Below the pieces are notes generated by a model, which was given only the letters and a program-made list of their open reading frames with translations, did no database searches and had not been told where the DNA came from. A DNA stretch of 64,000 nt from Chitinophagaceae bacterium. Its GTDB lineage: Bacteria > Bacteroidota > Bacteroidia > Chitinophagales > Chitinophagaceae. The stretch lies in assembly GCA_019638615.1 (NCBI GenBank), contig JAHBTL010000002.1, forward strand, positions 1 through 64,000, read 5' to 3'. Positions 63,256 through 64,000 of the stretch are shown in pieces. Made by a program: the position numbers and the translations under genes. Numbering within the stretch: position 1 is the stretch's first letter; each line of letters opens with the position of its first letter.

Positions 63256-64000
63256 ATGGCAAACCGTGTAATACAATTTCGCGAGGCTTTGCGCGAAGCA
63301 ATGAGTGAAGAAATGCGCAGGGACGAGCGTGTATATTTAATGGGAGAAGAAGTAGCAGAATACAATGGAGCTTACAAAGTAAGCCAGGGCATGCTCGACG
63401 AATTTGGCCCCCGGCGGGTGATTGACACGCCCATTTCGGAGTTGGGTTTTACTGCCGTTGCAGTGGGGTCGGCACAAAATGGTTTGCGCCCGATCGTGGA
63501 ATTTATGACCTGGAACTTCGCCGTATTGCCTCTTGACCAGATATTGAATACCGCTTCTAAAATGCTGGCTATGAGCGGGGGGCAGGTAGGTTGTCCTATT
63601 GTTTTCCGCGGCCCCAATGGTTCTGCCGGTCAGTTGGGAGCGCAGCACTCCACAGCTTTTGAAAGCATGTATGCCAACATACCCGGATTAAAAGTAATTT
63701 CTGTTTCCAATCCGTACGATGCAAAAGGCCTTTTAAAAAGCGCCATCCGCGATGATGATCCGGTTATATTCATGGAAAGTGAAGTAATGTACGGCGATAA
63801 AGGCGAAGTGCCGGAAGAAGAATACCTGATACCTATCGGGAAAGCCGATATAAAAAGACCCGGAACCGATGTAACGATCGTTTCGTTCAACAAAATGATG
63901 AAAGTTGCTTTAGGAGCGGCTGAGGAGCTGGCTAAAGAAGATATAAGCGCCGAGGTGATCGATCTTCGTACGATACGCCCGCTCGACTGGCATACAGTAC
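63256..64000 (+). CDS. pdhB: Pyruvate dehydrogenase E1 component, beta subunit (partial, runs off the window)
   Basis: The first 248 codons read [71 protein letters not shown], the standard E1 beta start with the ThP-contacting Glu in [38 protein letters not shown] and [18 protein letters not shown] follow. It works as part of the alpha2-beta2 E1 with lipoyl E2 and E3. The alpha-subunit gene is not directly upstream. About 80 residues should lie beyond the window. Confidence 0.92.
   Translation, partial: MANRVIQFREALREAMSEEMRRDERVYLMGEEVAEYNGAYKVSQGMLDEFGPRRVIDTPISELGFTAVAVGSAQNGLRPIVEFMTWNFAVLPLDQILNTASKMLAMSGGQVGCPIVFRGPNGSAGQLGAQHSTAFESMYANIPGLKVISVSNPYDAKGLLKSAIRDDDPVIFMESEVMYGDKGEVPEEEYLIPIGKADIKRPGTDVTIVSFNKMMKVALGAAEELAKEDISAEVIDLRTIRPLDWHTV

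Noticed and set aside
1-64000. CRISPR arrays, prophage, IS transposase genes, integrons, rRNA
   Set aside because: No regularly spaced identical repeats, no phage structural genes, and no transposase or integrase ORF were seen; the only mobile-type element is the ORF-less one at 20927-21039.

Overview
The window looks like a chromosomal segment of a Bacteroidota bacterium, most likely Chitinophagaceae (family level is inference). The signs are a SusC/SusD pair driven by an ECF sigma factor and a DUF4974-type FecR anti-sigma factor, promoters matching TAnnTTTG, lipoprotein and AQ-type signal peptides, LytS/LytTR regulation, an FHS-type sugar permease and an archaeal/eukaryotic-type prolyl-tRNA synthetase. 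Shine-Dalgarno sequences are nearly absent, with one striking exception.

Region 1 (1-14540): a polysaccharide utilisation locus on the minus strand. The order is ECF sigma, FecR, SusC, SusD and then five tightly packed secreted proteins of the GH71/GH99-like (WbsX-like) type, all keeping an N-E-(W/F)-x-E motif. A divergent AraC regulator sits next to the sigma gene. The likely flow is: glycan sensed by SusC, signal passed to FecR and sigma, then transcription of susCD and the five enzymes. The substrate cannot be read from sequence; family knowledge points to alpha-mannose or alpha-glucan type linkages.

Region 2 (14541-20518): a second sigma/FecR pair without a SusCD partner, a small HTH protein with a palindrome in front, a membrane protein overlapping a Tat-exported GH109-like NAD-dependent protein, a small membrane protein and a cupin protein.

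Region 3 (20519-38415): accessory DNA. It holds a MITE-like element with terminal inverted repeats and a 9-bp target duplication, a toxin-antitoxin-like locus whose PIN toxin is frameshifted, an OmpA-like protein, a LytS/LytTR two-component system, an inverted duplicated pair of lipoprotein genes, regulators, a glycosyltransferase, several gene remnants, REP-like repeats and tRNA-Pro.

Region 4 (38416-44885): a very short transcription unit (about 170 nt, minus strand) with a perfect Shine-Dalgarno, a 15-codon ORF, hairpins and a terminator. It is followed by a glycerophosphodiesterase and a GH116 glycosidase, then a repeat-rich gene-poor stretch.

Region 5 (44886-64000): housekeeping and central carbon genes. 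These are lepA, bestrophin, acyl-CoA-binding protein, a Gfo/Idh/MocA oxidoreductase, DUF805, glgA-glgC, two sugar permeases with a ROK kinase, a FadL-like outer membrane protein, a low-complexity lipoprotein, proS, two small membrane proteins and the start of the pyruvate dehydrogenase E1 beta gene, which runs off the end.
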